DNA of 64,000 nucleotides from Pedobacter kyungheensis (GTDB lineage Bacteria; Bacteroidota; Bacteroidia; Sphingobacteriales; Sphingobacteriaceae). A model generated the notes under the pieces. That model worked only from the letters and a program-made list of their open reading frames with translations. It did not search any database and was not told where the DNA came from. Position numbers and translations under genes: made by a program. Positions within the stretch are counted from its first letter, which is position 1; every line of letters begins with the position of its first letter. The DNA lies in assembly GCF_000812965.1 (NCBI RefSeq), contig NZ_JSYN01000007.1, forward strand, positions 1 to 64,000. Direction: 5' to 3'. This document shows, one piece after another, positions 51,546 through 60,320 of the stretch.

Positions 51546-52181
51546 ATGAGATATTGTGTTACCCTAATCTGCCTGTTTTTTTCTATTACCGCTTTTGCAC
51601 AACAAAAGCCGGCACAGGACAAACTTATCCAGTTTTCGGGTATTATTACCGATATCGATAGCTCAAATGTGATCCCCTATGTTACCATAACCAACCTTTC
51701 GGCCAAAAGCAAAAGGGTTGCTGCCGATTACAGAGGATACTTTACTTTTATTGTTAACCCAGGCGATACCATTTTATTTACTGCCATAGGTTACAAGAAA
51801 TTTTCGACCATTATACCCGAAGGTACGCCCGATAGTAAATATACCATTATGGTTAAGTTGAAATCGAACGTAGTCGATTTGCCATCTGTAAGGGTGTTTC
51901 CGTGGGCAACTACCGAAGAGTTTACCCGTGAGTTCCTATCCATGAAACTAGCCGATGATGATATGGCCATTGCTAAAAAGAACCTTTCACGATCATCCAT
52001 TAACGGTTTAATCCAGACCCTGCCCCGTGATGGTCAGGAAATTGGCAGCCAGAATTATCGATATAACTTTGACAGGATGATTAACAAAAACATGGTTCAA
52101 ACCAATCCATTGTTAAATCCTTTTGCATGGGGTAAGTTGATGCAGCAGATTTTTGACGGAGATAAGAGCAGGACGAATTAG
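51546..52181 (+). CDS. Secreted carboxypeptidase-regulatory-like domain protein
   Basis: 211 residues with signal peptide (MRYCVTLICLFFSITAFA cut before QQKP). The CarboxypepD_reg-like domain (about 30-105: GIITDIDSSNVIPYVTITNL, YRGYFTFIVNPGDTILFTAI, GYKKF) is the domain often found in front of SusC or in surface proteins. The C-terminal part is helical and unassigned. Start is ATG 51546, five bases after the -7 box, so probably leaderless. Confidence 0.85.
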   Translation: MRYCVTLICLFFSITAFAQQKPAQDKLIQFSGIITDIDSSNVIPYVTITNLSAKSKRVAADYRGYFTFIVNPGDTILFTAIGYKKFSTIIPEGTPDSKYTIMVKLKSNVVDLPSVRVFPWATTEEFTREFLSMKLADDDMAIAKKNLSRSSINGLIQTLPRDGQEIGSQNYRYNFDRMINKNMVQTNPLLNPFAWGKLMQQIFDGDKSRTN

Positions 52182-52278
52182 TTTGGAGTTCGAAGTCTTT
52201 AGTTCAGTCTAATGTTACTTTATACGCGCTGGCCTCACTTTGTAAAGTAGTCTTCTCCATAGTATAAAGAACGTTTAT

Positions 52279-52791
52279 TTAAGCAGAACCGTTGACCGAG
52301 CTTTCAAAGTCTTTAGTTGCTAGATTTATTTTTACCATGAAGTAACATTTGCCTCCATCCCTAACAATTACAGGCTCCTTTTTAAAATTGACATTAGAAG
52401 TATTGCACATGCAATAAATTTCGACCTCTTTTTCTCCCTTACTATTTATCGTTGGTGTGTATTGGCGTTTGTAATCTTTAAGATCTATAAGATAATTTCT
52501 CTTGTCATCACCCGGTGCAAGTAAGCTTAATGTGTGCTTATTGTAATCATCGGCAAATTTTAAAAGGATTTTATCTATTTCTTTCAGATCAGTTGAGGTC
52601 AGCTGTGCAGGTTTTTTGAAAGCAGAATTTTCCCTGTAGGGAATTATAGCAATATAGGATGTATCGATTTCAGGTCCATTATCATAACTATAATGAGTGG
52701 CGGGAGAATTAGTTGGTTGGCAGCTAATCAGGCTAATCATTGTAAAACTAACGAAGCAACCTTTGCTTAATAACCGCCAACTACCTTTCAT
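52279..52791 (-). CDS. Putative lipoprotein of unknown function
   Basis: 170 residues. N-terminal hydrophobic segment with ISLISC lipobox (Cys about 24); mature part rich in polar residues. TDLKEIDKILLKFADDYNKH and TSNVNFKKEPVIVRDGGKCYF are visible but no family is recognised. It starts four bases after the def stop, so it is in the def operon. Confidence 0.75.
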   Translation of the reverse strand: MKGSWRLLSKGCFVSFTMISLISCQPTNSPATHYSYDNGPEIDTSYIAIIPYRENSAFKKPAQLTSTDLKEIDKILLKFADDYNKHTLSLLAPGDDKRNYLIDLKDYKRQYTPTINSKGEKEVEIYCMCNTSNVNFKKEPVIVRDGGKCYFMVKINLATKDFESSVNGSA

Positions 52792-52795
52792 TCCA

Positions 52796-53356
52796 TTATC
52801 TCTTTTTGCTTTTGTTAGGAAACTTCATTTTGTAATCAGTTTTGATATTTCCTTTTGAAATGGCATCGAGTTTACTTTTAAGCATGGTTTTACGCAATAC
52901 ACTTACTTTGTCGGTAAATAATTTTCCTTCAATGTGGTCGTATTCGTGTTGAATTACGCGGGCCGCCAACCCATCAACATCTTCGGTGTGCTCTACCCAG
53001 TTTTCATCGAAATAATTAACCTTGATGTTCGGTTTGCGCAAAATGTTCTCTCTGATATCAGGAATGCTTAAACAGCCTTCGTTAAAGCTCCAGGGTTCGC
53101 CGGTTTCTTCTATAATCTCTGCGTTGATAAAAACCCTTTTATAGCCTTTGGTGCCATCTTCATCATCACCGGTATCTACAATGAATAAGCGGATTGGTAA
53201 GCCAATTTGTGGCGCTGCCAGTCCTACACCGTTTGCATAATACATGGTGTCGAACATGTCGCTAATCAATTGTTTTAATTCGGGGTAATCTTTATCTATT
53301 TCGGTTCCGATCTTTTTTAGAACAGGATCGCCGTAAGCTACTATTGGTAATTTCAT
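52796..53356 (-). CDS. def: Peptide deformylase
   Basis: 186 residues. Removes the formyl group from nascent N-terminal Met. Three motifs: GVGLAAPQIGLP (about 42-53), EGCLSIPD (about 92-99, metal Cys) and QHEYDHIEGKLF (HEYDH, about 137-141). A perfect TAAATTTG -7 box lies at 53456-53449, 92 bases before the ATG. Confidence 0.97.
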   Translation of the reverse strand: MKLPIVAYGDPVLKKIGTEIDKDYPELKQLISDMFDTMYYANGVGLAAPQIGLPIRLFIVDTGDDEDGTKGYKRVFINAEIIEETGEPWSFNEGCLSIPDIRENILRKPNIKVNYFDENWVEHTEDVDGLAARVIQHEYDHIEGKLFTDKVSVLRKTMLKSKLDAISKGNIKTDYKMKFPNKSKKR

Positions 53357-53448
53357 TGTATTCTATTTTTTTTCCACGGATCGATCAGGTGCGAATAGGT
53401 TCTTGCTCCTACCCTTGTTCATCCTGTTACCTGTGGTTAATTTAATGC

Positions 53449-53456
53449 AAATTTAA
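53449..53456 (-). promoter_or_regulatory. -7 box for def
   Basis: TAAATTTG on the minus strand, perfect TAnnTTTG. Predicts a leader of about 88 bases for def, much longer than at its neighbours. Confidence 0.45.
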
Positions 53457-53459
53457 CAA

Positions 53460-54692
53460 TTATTCCGCTATTGGCGAGAAAGTAAAGATATTCAACTTAT
53501 CGATATCGAGCACTTCGTTTACTACCTGTGCCATCTGATTGGTGGTAACGGCATTAATTTTCCCGAAAACAGTTTCCAGCGAATCAATTTTATTATGGTC
53601 GATAAGGCTTTTGGCCATTGATATAATTAAACCAATCCGGTTTTCTTCTCCCAGTGCGATCTGACCAATAAATTTGTTTTTGGCCTTTTGCAGTTGCAGC
53701 TCATTTAAGGGATTATCATTTAATTTTTTAATCTCCTTAAAGATCAGCGAAAGTGCTTTAGCCTGTTTTTCTTTGTCGGTACCAAAGTAGATCGAAAAAA
53801 TGCCAGTATCGCTTAAGGGCGAAAAATTTGATTCGATAGTGTAGGCAATGCCGTATTTCTCTCTGATTTGCAGGTTTAACACCGAACTCATGCCGTTACC
53901 GCCAAAGTAATTGTTCAATAGCATCAAAGGCACTTTTTCTGTCTGGTGTGTAGTGTAAGCCTGTGTACCCAAAATACAATGCGCTTGCATAATGGGTTTA
54001 TAAATGGTGGTATTGCTTTGTGGCAAAATGGAAGGCTTTACCCTTTGTTGGTTGGGTGTATTCTGCTCAACATCGGCAAAATGTTTACTTCCTTTATTTA
54101 CAACCTGATTTAAGGTATAGTCGCCCAAAACCGCCACCACAATTTCATTGGTGCGGTAATTGGCTTTTCTGAAATTGATTACATCTTCGCGGGTAAAAGC
54201 CTGCACAGATTCGGTTGTACCTAAAATATTATTGCCCAGCGGGTGACCGGCAAACAGCATATCCTCAAAATCATCATTCACAGCTTCTTCCGGCTGGTCT
54301 AAATATGAGGCAATTTCATCCAGAATCACACTTTTTTCTTTATCCATCTCCTCTTCGGGGAAAGTAGAGTGGAACATAATATCATTAAAGAGCTCTAAAG
54401 TGCGATCTAAATAAGGGTTCAAAAAAGAAGCATGAACACAGGTATATTCTTTGGTGGTATAAGCATTTAAATCGGCGCCAATGCTTTCTAAACGGTTTAA
54501 AATTTGGTTGGTACTGCGTTTTTCGGTACGCTTAAAAATTAAGTGCTCGATAAAATGGGCCAAACCTGCTTTTTGATCAGGCTCATCGCGCGAACCGGTA
54601 TTGATAATGATGCAGGCATGTGATATGGCTGAAGCCGATGGCACATGCAATAAGCGTATGCCATTCGGTAAAGTATGAACATTGTATTCCAT
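53460..54692 (-). CDS. M16-family zinc peptidase
   Basis: 410 residues. Zinc motif HFIEH in KAGLAHFIEHLIFK (about 41-54), EKSVILDEIASYL with the third zinc ligand, a GNGMSSVLNLQIREKYGIAYTI-like second half (about 265-290) with the R/Y pair of the family. Processing or insulinase-type peptidase. TATCTTTG box at 54707-54700 ends seven bases before the ATG. Confidence 0.93.
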   Translation of the reverse strand: MEYNVHTLPNGIRLLHVPSASAISHACIIINTGSRDEPDQKAGLAHFIEHLIFKRTEKRSTNQILNRLESIGADLNAYTTKEYTCVHASFLNPYLDRTLELFNDIMFHSTFPEEEMDKEKSVILDEIASYLDQPEEAVNDDFEDMLFAGHPLGNNILGTTESVQAFTREDVINFRKANYRTNEIVVAVLGDYTLNQVVNKGSKHFADVEQNTPNQQRVKPSILPQSNTTIYKPIMQAHCILGTQAYTTHQTEKVPLMLLNNYFGGNGMSSVLNLQIREKYGIAYTIESNFSPLSDTGIFSIYFGTDKEKQAKALSLIFKEIKKLNDNPLNELQLQKAKNKFIGQIALGEENRIGLIISMAKSLIDHNKIDSLETVFGKINAVTTNQMAQVVNEVLDIDKLNIFTFSPIAE

Positions 54693-54699
54693 TGATCGG

Positions 54700-54707
54700 C
54701 AAAGATA
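54700..54707 (-). promoter_or_regulatory. -7 box for the M16 peptidase gene
   Basis: TATCTTTG on the minus strand, then CCGATCA, then ATG at 54692: a very short leader of about 2-4 bases is predicted. Confidence 0.55.
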
Positions 54708-54718
54708 AGGCTAATTGC

Positions 54719-55171
54719 TTACAAAGCCTCTGTATCCGGGTATTGCAATTGTAAGGCGGAAATCAATTTATCTTTGGTTGGCCTTTGGAGTGCTAAAAAA
54801 ATAAAGTTGGCCGCGCCGAAAATAAGAAAGAATGAATTGTGGGTCATGAAAAAGCCCACAATGTTAAATAATGCGCCACCTTCCAAAAGTGCTGAACTGA
54901 TAATAAATGCACTTTGGTACATATTAATTTTAGTGTCGACAGGTTCAGTCTGATCAATTTTAGCCATTAAATTCCGGAAAAAGAAAATGCTTGCCGAAAT
55001 GGTGGTCAGCCCCATGATCGGAAATATAGGGTTAAAAGGGGAAGTAGTTTTCGGATTGGCATCGAAAAACATGATTTCGCGGTTAAGAAAAATGGTTACC
55101 AGTGCAAAAAGAAAAACGCCCGAGCATAATGCCAGGTGGATGGTTTGGAGTGTTTTTAGTTTGGTGTTCAT
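54719..55171 (-). CDS. Four-helix membrane protein of unknown function
   Basis: 150 residues with four hydrophobic segments (LALCSGVFLFALVTIFL; FPIMGLTTISASIFFF; AFIISSALLEGGALFNIVGF; FLIFGAANFIFLAL). C-terminal LQRPTKDKLISALQLQ is conserved-looking. I do not recognise a family with certainty. A TATTTTTA -7-like box (7 of 8) sits 11 bases before the ATG. Confidence 0.78.
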   Translation of the reverse strand: MNTKLKTLQTIHLALCSGVFLFALVTIFLNREIMFFDANPKTTSPFNPIFPIMGLTTISASIFFFRNLMAKIDQTEPVDTKINMYQSAFIISSALLEGGALFNIVGFFMTHNSFFLIFGAANFIFLALQRPTKDKLISALQLQYPDTEAL

Positions 55172-55194
55172 GTGGATTTTGGTAAAAATAAGGG

Positions 55195-55253
55195 TGTCAT
55201 GTTGAGCCTGTCGAAACAGATTCGTAAAGTTCTTCGACAGGCTCAGAATGACA
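55195..55253. repeat. Palindromic intergenic repeat
   Basis: TGTCATGTTGAGCCTGTCGAA (55195-55215) and TTCGACAGGCTCAGAATGACA (55233-55253): 21-base arms with two mismatches and an 17-base loop. The 'GAGCCTGTCGAA' type of Bacteroidota repeat. It lies between the S9 gene end and the four-helix protein gene, so it could also end transcription. Confidence 0.82.
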
Positions 55254-55268
55254 AAGTAATACGAAAAA

Positions 55269-57419
55269 TTATTCAGTTATGCCTTCCAGGGCAAACAAAA
55301 ATGCCCATCTTAACGAAACATCTTTAAGGTAATCGAAACGGCCGGAAGCACCGCCATGTCCAAATTCCATATTGGTTTTAAGCAATAAAACATTTTTATC
55401 GGTTTTGGCTGCCCTTAACTTGGCTACCCATTTAGCCGGTTCAAAATATTGCACCTGACTGTCGTGTAGCCCGGTAGTAACCAGGATGTTCGGATAAGCT
55501 TTTTTCTCTACATTCTCATAAGGTGAATAGCTTTTCATGTAATCGTAAGCGGCCTTTTGTTTAGGGTTGCCCCATTCGTCGAATTCGTTGGTGGTAAGCG
55601 GGATGCTTTCATCCAGCATGGTATTAATTACATCAACAAAAGGTACATCGGCAATTACACCGTTCCATAAATCGGGTGCTAAATTTACCACCGCACCCAT
55701 TAGCAGACCGCCTGCACTTCCGCCATGCGCATATAAATGCCCTTTTGAGGTGTATTTTTGTTCAATCAGGTATTCTCCGGCTGCAATAAAATCGGTAAAG
55801 GTGTTTTTCTTCTTCATCAGCTTGCCGTCTTCGTACCATTGGCGCCCCATTTCCTGTCCACCGCGGATATTGGCAATGGCAAATACGAAGCCCCGGTTAA
55901 GCAAACTTAAACGTGGTGATGAAAAGTAAACATCAGAATTTGAGCCATAAGATCCATAACCATAAAGTAACAGCGGCGATTTGCCGTTTTTCTCGAAGCC
56001 TTTTTTATAAACCAGGGCCACCGGAACTTTTGTGCCATCTTTAGCGGTAGCAAAAACACGCTCTGTTACATAATCTTTGGGGTTATAGCCACCTACAACC
56101 TCCTGCTGTTTCATCAGTTTTTGGTCTTTTTTGATCAGATTATAATCGTAAACCGAATTCGGCGTGGTTAAAGAAGTATAGTTATAACGGAGTGTGGTAC
56201 TGTTGTATTCGGGGTTTGAGCCTACTCCGGCATCATAAACCGGCTCATCAAATTTGATGTAGTAATCGCTGCCATCTTTCTTTAATACGCGCAGTTCGGT
56301 CAGGCCATTTTTACGCTCGCTTAAAACGGTATAATCTTTAAACTCATCTGCTCCTTCCAGCAGCACATCGGCACGGTGCGGAATTACTTCTTTCCAGTTT
56401 TCTTTTGCTGTCTTATCCAAAGGGCATTCCATTAAGCGGAAGTTTTTGGCATTCCAGTTGGTTAGAATCAAAAATTTATCATCAACTGGCATTACATCAT
56501 ACAAAACATCTTTTGAGCGGGCAGCAAAAACTTTAAACGGTGTTTCAGGATGATCGGCATCAATCATCTTGTATTCGGCAGTTAATGTTCCTTGTGAAAC
56601 AATGAAGATGTACCTGCCGTTTTTCGATTTGCCAACCCCGATGTAATTGGTGTTGTCTTTCTCATCATAAACTACTGCATCGGCTTTGGCATCGGTACCG
56701 AGCGTATGTTTTTTAATTTTCTCGCTGAGTAAAGTAACCGCGTTTTTAGCCGTATAAAAGAATGTTTTATTGTCGTTAGCCCAGGCTACGCCACCTTCTG
56801 TGTTTGGAATGGCATCTTTTAAGATTTCGCCTGTTTCTAAATTTTTAATATTGATCGTGTACTGGCGGCGCGAAACCTGATCTACCCCAAAGGCCAGTAA
56901 TTTATTATCAGGACTTACGCTAAAACCCGTTGCGCTGTAGTAGGCGTGCCCTTTGGCCAGCTGATCTACATCCAGTAATATTTCTTCAGCCGCTGTTAAA
57001 CTGCCTTTTTTACGGCAATATTTGTAATACTGCTGGCCATCTTCGGTGCGTGAGTAATAATAATAGCCATTTTTGAAAACCGGTACCGATTCGTCTTTTT
57101 CTTTAATACGGCCTTTCATTTCTTTAAATAAATCGGCTTGAAAAGTATCAGTACTTTTCATCATCGTATCCAGGTAGGCGTTTTCGGCTTTCAGATAATC
57201 AACAACTTTGGTGCTGTCAGGACCTTTTTTAAAGTAGTCAATCATCCAGTAGTAGTTATCTACCACGGTATCGCCATGTATGGCCCTTTTGTGAGGTATA
57301 ATTTCGGCAACAGGCGCTTTGGCATCCGGCCATTTAATCGCTTTCATTTCTTTTTTTTGAGGATTGTTACATGCCGTAATTGCACTAAGCAATATTAGCC
57401 CCGGTAAGATACGTTTCAT
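55269..57419 (-). CDS. Prolyl oligopeptidase-family (S9) serine peptidase, oligopeptidase B-like
   Basis: 716 residues. N-terminal lipoprotein-like signal (LILLSAITACNN, Cys about 16), beta-propeller (about 70-420) and C-terminal hydrolase: LYAHGGSAGGLLMGAVVNLA (Ser about 569), LVTTGLHDSQVQYFEP (Asp about 653), and TNMEFGHGGASGRFDYL (His about 689). The N-terminal HKRAIHGDTVVDNYYWM segment is the family start. Cuts peptides after basic or prolyl residues by family. Confidence 0.93.
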   Translation of the reverse strand: MKRILPGLILLSAITACNNPQKKEMKAIKWPDAKAPVAEIIPHKRAIHGDTVVDNYYWMIDYFKKGPDSTKVVDYLKAENAYLDTMMKSTDTFQADLFKEMKGRIKEKDESVPVFKNGYYYYSRTEDGQQYYKYCRKKGSLTAAEEILLDVDQLAKGHAYYSATGFSVSPDNKLLAFGVDQVSRRQYTINIKNLETGEILKDAIPNTEGGVAWANDNKTFFYTAKNAVTLLSEKIKKHTLGTDAKADAVVYDEKDNTNYIGVGKSKNGRYIFIVSQGTLTAEYKMIDADHPETPFKVFAARSKDVLYDVMPVDDKFLILTNWNAKNFRLMECPLDKTAKENWKEVIPHRADVLLEGADEFKDYTVLSERKNGLTELRVLKKDGSDYYIKFDEPVYDAGVGSNPEYNSTTLRYNYTSLTTPNSVYDYNLIKKDQKLMKQQEVVGGYNPKDYVTERVFATAKDGTKVPVALVYKKGFEKNGKSPLLLYGYGSYGSNSDVYFSSPRLSLLNRGFVFAIANIRGGQEMGRQWYEDGKLMKKKNTFTDFIAAGEYLIEQKYTSKGHLYAHGGSAGGLLMGAVVNLAPDLWNGVIADVPFVDVINTMLDESIPLTTNEFDEWGNPKQKAAYDYMKSYSPYENVEKKAYPNILVTTGLHDSQVQYFEPAKWVAKLRAAKTDKNVLLLKTNMEFGHGGASGRFDYLKDVSLRWAFLFALEGITE

Positions 57420-57465
57420 TATGATTCGATTTAGGTTTAATGCAATTTAATAATTTAGTTTAATA

Positions 57466-57599
57466 GTTCATTTGTCATTAGTTCATTAGTAGCGTGGCGC
57501 TTAGCTGTTTAATGGTTTAAAGTGGTTAATCGATTCCAAACTCAATCGTTCAGTGGTTCATTTGTCATTTGTTCATTAGTGGCATGGTGGTTAACTGTT
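57466..57599 (+). repeat. Two-copy imperfect direct repeat, period 90
   Basis: 57466-57509 and 57556-57599 match in 38 of 44 positions (GTTCATTTGTCATT...GTTCATTAGT...). Each copy itself contains GTTCATT twice. Followed to 57650 by AACTGCCAACTGCCAATTGTGAACTGCC phrases. The 320-base gap 57420-57739 contains no gene; no tRNA or terminator is seen. Confidence 0.75.
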
Positions 57600-57739
57600 C
57601 ATTGCAAACTGCCAACTGCCAATTGTGAACTGCCAACTGCTCATTATCATTTTCGTAAAAATCCATTAAGCCTATAGATATTGCCCTTTATTATGAAAAA
57701 ACGTGCTAAATTGCCACATCAAATAGTTTTAAGCATAAA

Positions 57740-58819
57740 ATGAAATCCGGGTATAAAAAAATTGTTGTCAAAGTAGGTTCGAATGTCATTACTCAGGAAA
57801 ACGGATTGCCCGATGAGAACCGGATTCAGCATCTGGTAAACCAGCTCGCCGAAATTAAAAAACGGGGTATCGAAGTTATTTTGGTGTCTTCAGGAGCGGT
57901 TGCTTCGGGAAGGAGCTTAATCAAGGTTTCTGAAAAGCAGGATGCTGTAACCACAAGGCAATTACTGGCTGCTATTGGTCAGGTGAAATTAATTAATACC
58001 TACGCTAATTTCTTTGCCAAACATGCCATAAAATGCGCGCAGGTGCTGGTAACGAAAGAAGATTTTCGCGATCGCGCCCACTATTTGAATATGAAAAACT
58101 GCCTGCAGATTTTACTTCAGAACGAAGTGATTCCGGTGGTGAATGAAAATGATGTGGTATCGGTTACGGAGCTGATGTTTACCGATAATGATGAGTTGGC
58201 TGGTTTAATTGCCTCGATGCTCAATGCCGATGCGTTAATTATTTTGTCGAATGTAAACGGTATTTATAATGGCGATCCCAAAATTGAAGGTTCGGAAGTT
58301 ATTCAGGAAATTAGTGGCTCAGTTGCCAATCTGGCTTCTTTCATCCAAACGGGCAAATCGCAATTTGGTCGTGGAGGCATGATTACCAAATCGACCATGG
58401 CGCAAAAGGTTGCCAAACTGGGTATCACGGTTCATATTGCTAATGGAACGAAAGATCATGTGCTTACTTCTTTATTAAATAACGAATTGGTGCATACCCG
58501 TTTTGTGCCCGAAAAAAGTAAATCGGGTAAGAAAAAATGGATTGCCCATTCAGAAACGGCCGCTACCGGTATTGTAAAACTGAACGATGGTGCAAAAACG
58601 GTATTAACCTCTGGCAAAGCTACCAGTTTATTGCCAGTTGGGATTATTGAAATTCAAACCGACTTTTTAAAAGGCGATATTATTAAAATTCTTGATGAAC
58701 AAAATCAATTAATCGGCTTAGGTATAGCAGAATACGGATCGGATAAGGCCCGCGAGCGCATTGGGCAGAAAAAACAAAAAGCGCTGGTACATTACGATTA
58801 TTTTTATTCGGCTATTTAA
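57740..58819 (+). CDS. proB: Glutamate 5-kinase
   Basis: 359 residues. First step of proline synthesis, ATP-dependent phosphorylation of glutamate. Kinase domain (about 1-255): KIVVKVGSNVITQ, ILVSSGAVASGRSLI, VNENDVVSV, and GRGGMITKSTMAQKVA. C-terminal PUA domain (about 275-355: GIVKLNDGAKTVLTSGKATS). In operon order with proA, 115 bases apart. Standard length. Confidence 0.95.
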   Translation: MKSGYKKIVVKVGSNVITQENGLPDENRIQHLVNQLAEIKKRGIEVILVSSGAVASGRSLIKVSEKQDAVTTRQLLAAIGQVKLINTYANFFAKHAIKCAQVLVTKEDFRDRAHYLNMKNCLQILLQNEVIPVVNENDVVSVTELMFTDNDELAGLIASMLNADALIILSNVNGIYNGDPKIEGSEVIQEISGSVANLASFIQTGKSQFGRGGMITKSTMAQKVAKLGITVHIANGTKDHVLTSLLNNELVHTRFVPEKSKSGKKKWIAHSETAATGIVKLNDGAKTVLTSGKATSLLPVGIIEIQTDFLKGDIIKILDEQNQLIGLGIAEYGSDKARERIGQKKQKALVHYDYFYSAI

Positions 58820-58934
58820 GCTGAAAGACTAAAGCATAAAGACCAAAGCGACTCAGTAGTTTTATTACAGGGAATTAATAGTATTCTCTTTTTCTCTGTG
58901 AAAACTCGGTAGTCTCTGTGGTAAAAAAACAACA

Positions 58935-60182
58935 ATGGATTACAAACAATACTTCGAAAAGGCGCAGCAGGCCAGCCGAACCATGGTTAGCCTGGCTAAG
59001 GAAACCATCAATACTGTTTTGACAGAGGTAGCTGCTGCTTTAGTGGCAAACGCGACTGAAATTCTTATTGAAAACGCTAAGGATTTAGCCAGAATGCCAA
59101 TCGAAGACCCCAAATACGACCGTTTGAAGCTAACTACAGTGCGTATTGAAGATATTGCCAATGATCTTAAAAATGTTGCCGGCTTAAACAGCCCATTGGG
59201 GAAGGTACTTTCTGATAAAACGCTGGATAATCAATTACATATTCAAAAGGTTAGTGTGCCATTGGGGGTTGTTGGTGTAATTTACGAGGCGCGCCCGAAT
59301 GTTACAGCCGATGTATTTTCATTGTGTTTTAAAACAGGAAATGTTGCTGTGTTAAAGGGCGGTAGCGATGCTGAATTTTCAAATCTAGCCATTACTAAAG
59401 TTATTCACGAGGTATTAGACCGATATGCCATTAACAGGGATGTGCTCACCTTGCTTCCTGCGGAGCGCGCTGCAACGGAAGCCTTATTAAATGCACGTGG
59501 TTTTGTTGATGTGTTGATTCCGCGGGGAAGCCAATCGCTGATTAATTATGTGCGCGAAAACAGTAAAATACCCGTAATTGAAACCGGAGCAGGCATTGTG
59601 CATACTTATTTCGACGAATCGGGAGATTTGGAGAAAGGCAAAGCCATTATTTTTAATGCCAAGACCAGAAGGGTAAGCGTATGTAATTCTTTAGATTGTG
59701 CATTAATTAATGAAAACAGACTGAATGATTTGCCTACGCTTTTATCGCCCCTGGCGGATGGAAATGTAGAATTGTATGCTGATGAAAAAAGCTATGCTGC
59801 ATTGCAAGGAACTTACCCGGATTCATTGTTGAACCAGGCCACGCCTGAACATTTCGGCACCGAATTTTTATCATTAAAACTGGCGGTTAAGGTCGTAAAT
59901 AACCTGAACGATGCACTGAACCATATTGCTACTTACAGTTCAAAACATAGCGAAGCAATTATTTCGGAGGATGCAGCTAGCATTGCCCGTTTTTTAAATG
60001 AGGTAGATGCTGCCGCGGTGTATGCCAATGCCTCAACAGGTTTTACCGATGGCGCACAATTTGGTCTTGGTGCCGAAATAGGCATCAGTACTCAAAAACT
60101 TCATGCCCGCGGCCCTATGGGTTTAGAAGAATTAACCAGCTACAAATGGGTGGTAAGGGGAAATGGACAAATAAGAGGGTAA
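58935..60182 (+). CDS. proA: Glutamate-5-semialdehyde dehydrogenase
   Basis: 415 residues. Reduces glutamyl phosphate to glutamate-5-semialdehyde with NADPH. Visible: [48 protein letters not shown], the catalytic Cys region [16 protein letters not shown], and [20 protein letters not shown]. Paired with proB. Confidence 0.96.
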   Translation: MDYKQYFEKAQQASRTMVSLAKETINTVLTEVAAALVANATEILIENAKDLARMPIEDPKYDRLKLTTVRIEDIANDLKNVAGLNSPLGKVLSDKTLDNQLHIQKVSVPLGVVGVIYEARPNVTADVFSLCFKTGNVAVLKGGSDAEFSNLAITKVIHEVLDRYAINRDVLTLLPAERAATEALLNARGFVDVLIPRGSQSLINYVRENSKIPVIETGAGIVHTYFDESGDLEKGKAIIFNAKTRRVSVCNSLDCALINENRLNDLPTLLSPLADGNVELYADEKSYAALQGTYPDSLLNQATPEHFGTEFLSLKLAVKVVNNLNDALNHIATYSSKHSEAIISEDAASIARFLNEVDAAAVYANASTGFTDGAQFGLGAEIGISTQKLHARGPMGLEELTSYKWVVRGNGQIRG

Positions 60183-60320
60183 TGATGTAAAATGGAATAA
60201 CCCATTATCAATTTTCAATGACCAATAGCGAAGGCCAATCAAACCGTATTTTCTGCTGATGGTTAATAGTTAATGGCTATGGTGCATTAGGCCATAAGCT
60301 ATAAGACCATGCACTATCAA

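Noticed and set aside
57466-57599. Possible CRISPR array
   Set aside because: Only two imperfect copies, no regular spacers, no cas genes; the units are built of shorter words.
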